DNA of 64,000 nt from the NCBI RefSeq assembly GCF_036785885.1, contig NC_092323.1, positions 9,618,501 through 9,682,500 on the forward strand, in the 5' to 3' direction. A program made the translations under genes and the position numbers. Below the pieces are notes generated by a model, which saw nothing but the letters and a program-made list of their open reading frames with translations, searched no databases and was not told the DNA's origin. This document shows positions 61,026 to 64,000 of the stretch, piece after piece; positions within the stretch are counted from its first letter, which is position 1, and every line of letters starts with the position of its first letter. Origin of the DNA: Coffea arabica (lineage: Eukaryota; Streptophyta; Magnoliopsida; Gentianales; Rubiaceae).

Positions 61026-64000
61026 GATTGTGAAGTGAGGAAGGATAGGAGGTATTGACCGTGAAATATGTAGATGTGATGGAAAAGTATGCAAGAGAAA
61101 CAAATTTTAGCCGAATTGCATTCTTATTTTTCTGATATCCAGCCTCATATCCAATATTTCGTTGGATTTTATTACTCAATTGTAGTTGCGCAGGCTTTCC
61201 TAGTTCATTCAGGTTGAATTTTGTTCTTGAATATTACAGAGCTTTGTGACTTCATAAGAAACTATGTACTCTGGCATCTACTGTTTTCTTGGTTAAAAGC
61301 ATGGAATAATTGTTGTATGTTGAATATTAGTGTGCTATTTTTATGTGGTATGTCAATCCTCTGAATTACTTTTGGAACCTATGTTTTTAAGCTGCCCTTG
61401 TCTTGCTTGGTATCCTTGTTCTGACCCTATCCCTCCTTCCTGTCCCTTTTTATGTTGATTCTGCTCATATGAACCTTAAGTGCTTCTAGCCTTACCTTCT
61501 CTATGTTGTTTGCTTAAATTATGCTAAAAGCTCACTACTTTGAGCTTGTACTATTCTAATTCATGCTCTGGGACTTTAAGCTTTTGGTTTTGTGTGGGGG
61601 GGGGGGGGGGGGTGGTGAAGGCAAGGTCAACTGAGCTGAGGCTCGTTCTTCAACTATGATAGCATGTTTTAAAAAAATTTTGGTCTAAAAGTTGTATCTT
61701 GGAACCAAACAGATTTAGTTGAGGCTTGTCCTTCAACCATGATAGTGTGGTTTAGAGTTAAAAGTTCTATCTTGGAATGAAACATATACAGATATCACAT
61801 AACAGGAATCTTTATCGAATATTAGGTTTGCTTATGGTTCCTATCTGAGATAAGGAATATACAGAATTTCATAGATTCAATGCCTCACAGCAAGCCACAT
61901 AACTATTGTTGTATGGGCCAATCTTACCTGGAGTGCTAATATTGATACAAGCTTGACTAGCTGATATGCTAATATTGTTTTTAAATTAAGTAGCTTGATG
62001 GACTCAATGCAGATACAAATAGTTGTGAATATTCATCTGGGGCTAAATACAAGTGTTGGTTTGCCCACCTGGGATTTTGATACTCGGTGGTTCAGTGAGA
62101 GGCTTTATCATACAATGTAAAAGAAGAATGTGCTATAAAACTTCTCATAATATTGCTCGCAATGTACAAGTTCCATCTGATCAGTTCTGTTGATACTTTT
62201 AAGTGTTTTTTTGCACATGCTTTCAGTACTTGAAATTAGCCTTGCTGTAGAAGGCTAGACATGAGATGACAGATATTGTCCCATCGACACCTTCAGGTCT
62301 CTACGATTCTATCGCCAACTAAATAAATGTGAATGCATGCTGGACTGAACTTCTTGGGTATCACCTGCTGGACAGGGGAGAAGGGCACTGAAAAGTTTTG
62401 TGGTGATCCCCCATGTCTTTCTTAGTGAGAGTACCTTCTTGAAGGAGGGGTGTACGGGTGTAGGAAACTATTTCAGGAAATATTACAGGTACTCTGATGA
62501 TGGGGAACAGAGATATGCTTGGATATCAAATACTGAAGCAGGTTTCTGCTTGCCTCCAGTAACCTCTGTATATACCCGTCTGTATGCCCTATAGAAACCA
62601 ATAGAAATGCGTAAACTTCTATATTTTTCATTTGTTCGTGCCTCTTGACCTTCCCAAGTGATAAAGCTGATAAGCATTGACGTCAGGAAACACTTGGATA
62701 GAGGTTTGGTGAGCTGCAGGTCGAAAAGTTATGCTTTAAATATGTTTGGAGGTAAACCATCTACTTTATTCAACTTGTAATTCCTCTGTGTGGTGGTTAG
62801 AAGGCTGGCTGCTTGGTGATGATGAGTTACTTCATCCTAGAGAAGGCTCATCTCTGTGGATTGAAGTTTGTCTGTTGGTTTAATTGTCCGTTTGATGATA
62901 TGCAGCATGTTTCAAGTGTTTTCACTTCATCTGCTGGCTTTTTTCTCTAGAGAATTTCTTCATTGCTTATTTTATGTAGGATTTCACTTGCTCACTTCGA
63001 CTAGGCATAGCGATTGCTGCAGAAATTGTGTTGGAAACTGGAGATCAAATAACATGAGAACCTTCCAATTCTTCGGACTATTCATACTTCTGTACGGACC
63101 TTATCCAGCTGCTTTTTGGTTTTGCGAACAGGAAGCATCCACTTTAAATTTTAACTGCATCCTGTTCTTTTGGTTCAACTCTTCTGAGTACTTGTACTTC
63201 CTTTGGCTCATCCTCCTTCTTGACTTGATTAGGAGCATAGATACATTGGAATATTGTCAGTAGTTGTTCATTTACTTCATAAACTTAAAGCAACTATATG
63301 CTAAAAACTTTTCACATTCTCAGAACGGAAAAAAAAAAAAAAAAGAGAGGGCATTTTAGTTAGCCGAGGGCAGTGGTCCTCAGCTGTACGGCAAAATATA
63401 GTTAAATTTCAGACTAGTGTCTTTTGACAATAACGCCAATTTGTAGGACCAGAGAATCTGGGCATACCCATTTTTTGCACTAGGCTAAATCAGGGAAATT
63501 CATGGGGATCTATTGAGTACTATGATTCCTCGTAATCCAAGCTTTATTCATGTATGCGTGTCTCCCAACCTATTATCCTGAATAATTACACAGGTCTTTT
63601 TCACCATTCATTATGAAAAGTTTTAGTCAAATATTATTGTTGACTCTGTGCCTATTTGACTGGGAATCATTGGAACAAAGCATCTTTGGGGATCAATGGT
63701 TGGATGGGACAAGGAGGAGAAAATATTACGAGGGAATTTGAAAGCAAAGAAAAAAATGAACAAAGACCTTTTTGAGGTTATTTAAGTTTAAAAGATGGCC
63801 CAGATGACATCCTTCGTCTGTCGAATTCCATCGAGCTAGTCAAGAGTAATTGTGTCGCAATTAGCACATTAATTAGGTATGCAATAGTAACTCTACACTT
63901 GAGAAAGAAGAAAATTAAACTTGAGTCTCCATTCTATCATCCCATCGTCAATTATACTACTATATGATTAATCTTTCCTACACTGACAATGTATACACTG
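61026..64000. other. Right-end spacer without a recognised gene
   Basis: preY-like 3' UTR in the first few hundred bases. The rest contains a G-run of about 17 (61596-61612), a two-copy repeat at 61632-61792 (separate entry), and long stretches that resemble transcribed but non-coding sequence. Open frames at 62400-62594 and 62868-63263 have no domain and no splice context. An A-run follows near 63330. A long non-coding transcript or 3' exons of an unrecognised gene cannot be excluded. Confidence 0.45.
61632..61792. repeat. Two-copy tandem repeat, unit about 80 bp
   Basis: Copy 1 contains 'tgaggctcgttcttcaacta' and 'tgatagcatg', then 'aaaagttgtatcttggaa'. Copy 2 contains 'tgaggcttgtccttcaacca' and 'tgatagtgtg', then 'aaaagttctatcttggaa'. 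This is a diverged direct duplication of non-coding DNA. Confidence 0.75.

Noticed and set aside
62400-63263. Open frames of 64 and 131 codons as downstream genes
   Set aside because: No recognisable domain, no conserved exon borders, and codon content typical of AT-rich non-coding DNA.

Overview
This window is nuclear DNA from a flowering plant, most likely a eudicot. The genes are split by AT-rich GT-AG introns, they encode plant-specific families (ROP GTPase, HIPP metallochaperone, MCA channel, PLS-type PPR, FREE1), and the spacers are full of small non-autonomous transposons, SINE-like copies, microsatellites and homopolymer runs. Some repeat features would suit an asterid, but I cannot name the species. 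I see no prokaryotic, organellar or recognisable viral gene block.

Layout, left to right. (1) 382-1472, minus: the 5' exons of RAD17, running off the left edge. (2) 3191-6863, plus: plastid 3-dehydroquinate synthase, 8 exons, 444 aa. (3) 9703-11580, plus: a type-I ROP/RAC GTPase ending in CSIL, 7 exons, 197 aa, behind a TATA box and a GA/CT-rich leader. (4) 13789-14636, plus: a 148-aa UBC8/9/10-type E2, with a GC-AG last intron. (5) 15411-24029, minus: retromer subunit VPS35, 22 exons, 790 aa. (6) 26076-26669, minus: a HIPP26-like heavy-metal isoprenylated protein with stress-type promoter motifs. (7) 30158-33431, plus: FREE1/FYVE1, an ESCRT-associated FYVE protein, 10 exons, 533 aa. (8) 35439-36900, minus: an FBS4-like F-box protein, 4 exons, 295 aa, in which one intron lacks a normal AG acceptor. 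(9) 49980-54902, plus: an MCA1/2-like mechanosensitive calcium-channel protein, 7 exons, 419 aa. (10) 56613-58355, minus: an intronless 580-aa PLS-class PPR protein. (11) 60434-61025, plus: a 94-aa preY/Trm112-like protein.

The 13-kb gap at 36.9-50 kb is the transposon-rich part. It holds a 904-bp hAT-like element with an exact 8-bp target duplication and a nested MITE, a second hAT-like element built of GAATTC-like words with its own exact 8-bp duplication, a Tourist-like MITE, at least three related MITE families, and a SINE-like copy whose relative at 34.0-34.7 kb has a tandemly amplified tail.

The genes do not form a pathway cluster; they are ordinary single loci. VPS35 and FREE1 both act in endosomal sorting, but their closeness is most simply chance. 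All coding models join at canonical splice sites in frame, except for the two splice-site anomalies reported. Exon boundaries are my manual reading and are unsupported by transcripts. I found no convincing new biological system; the best leads are the odd splice sites and the transposon structures.
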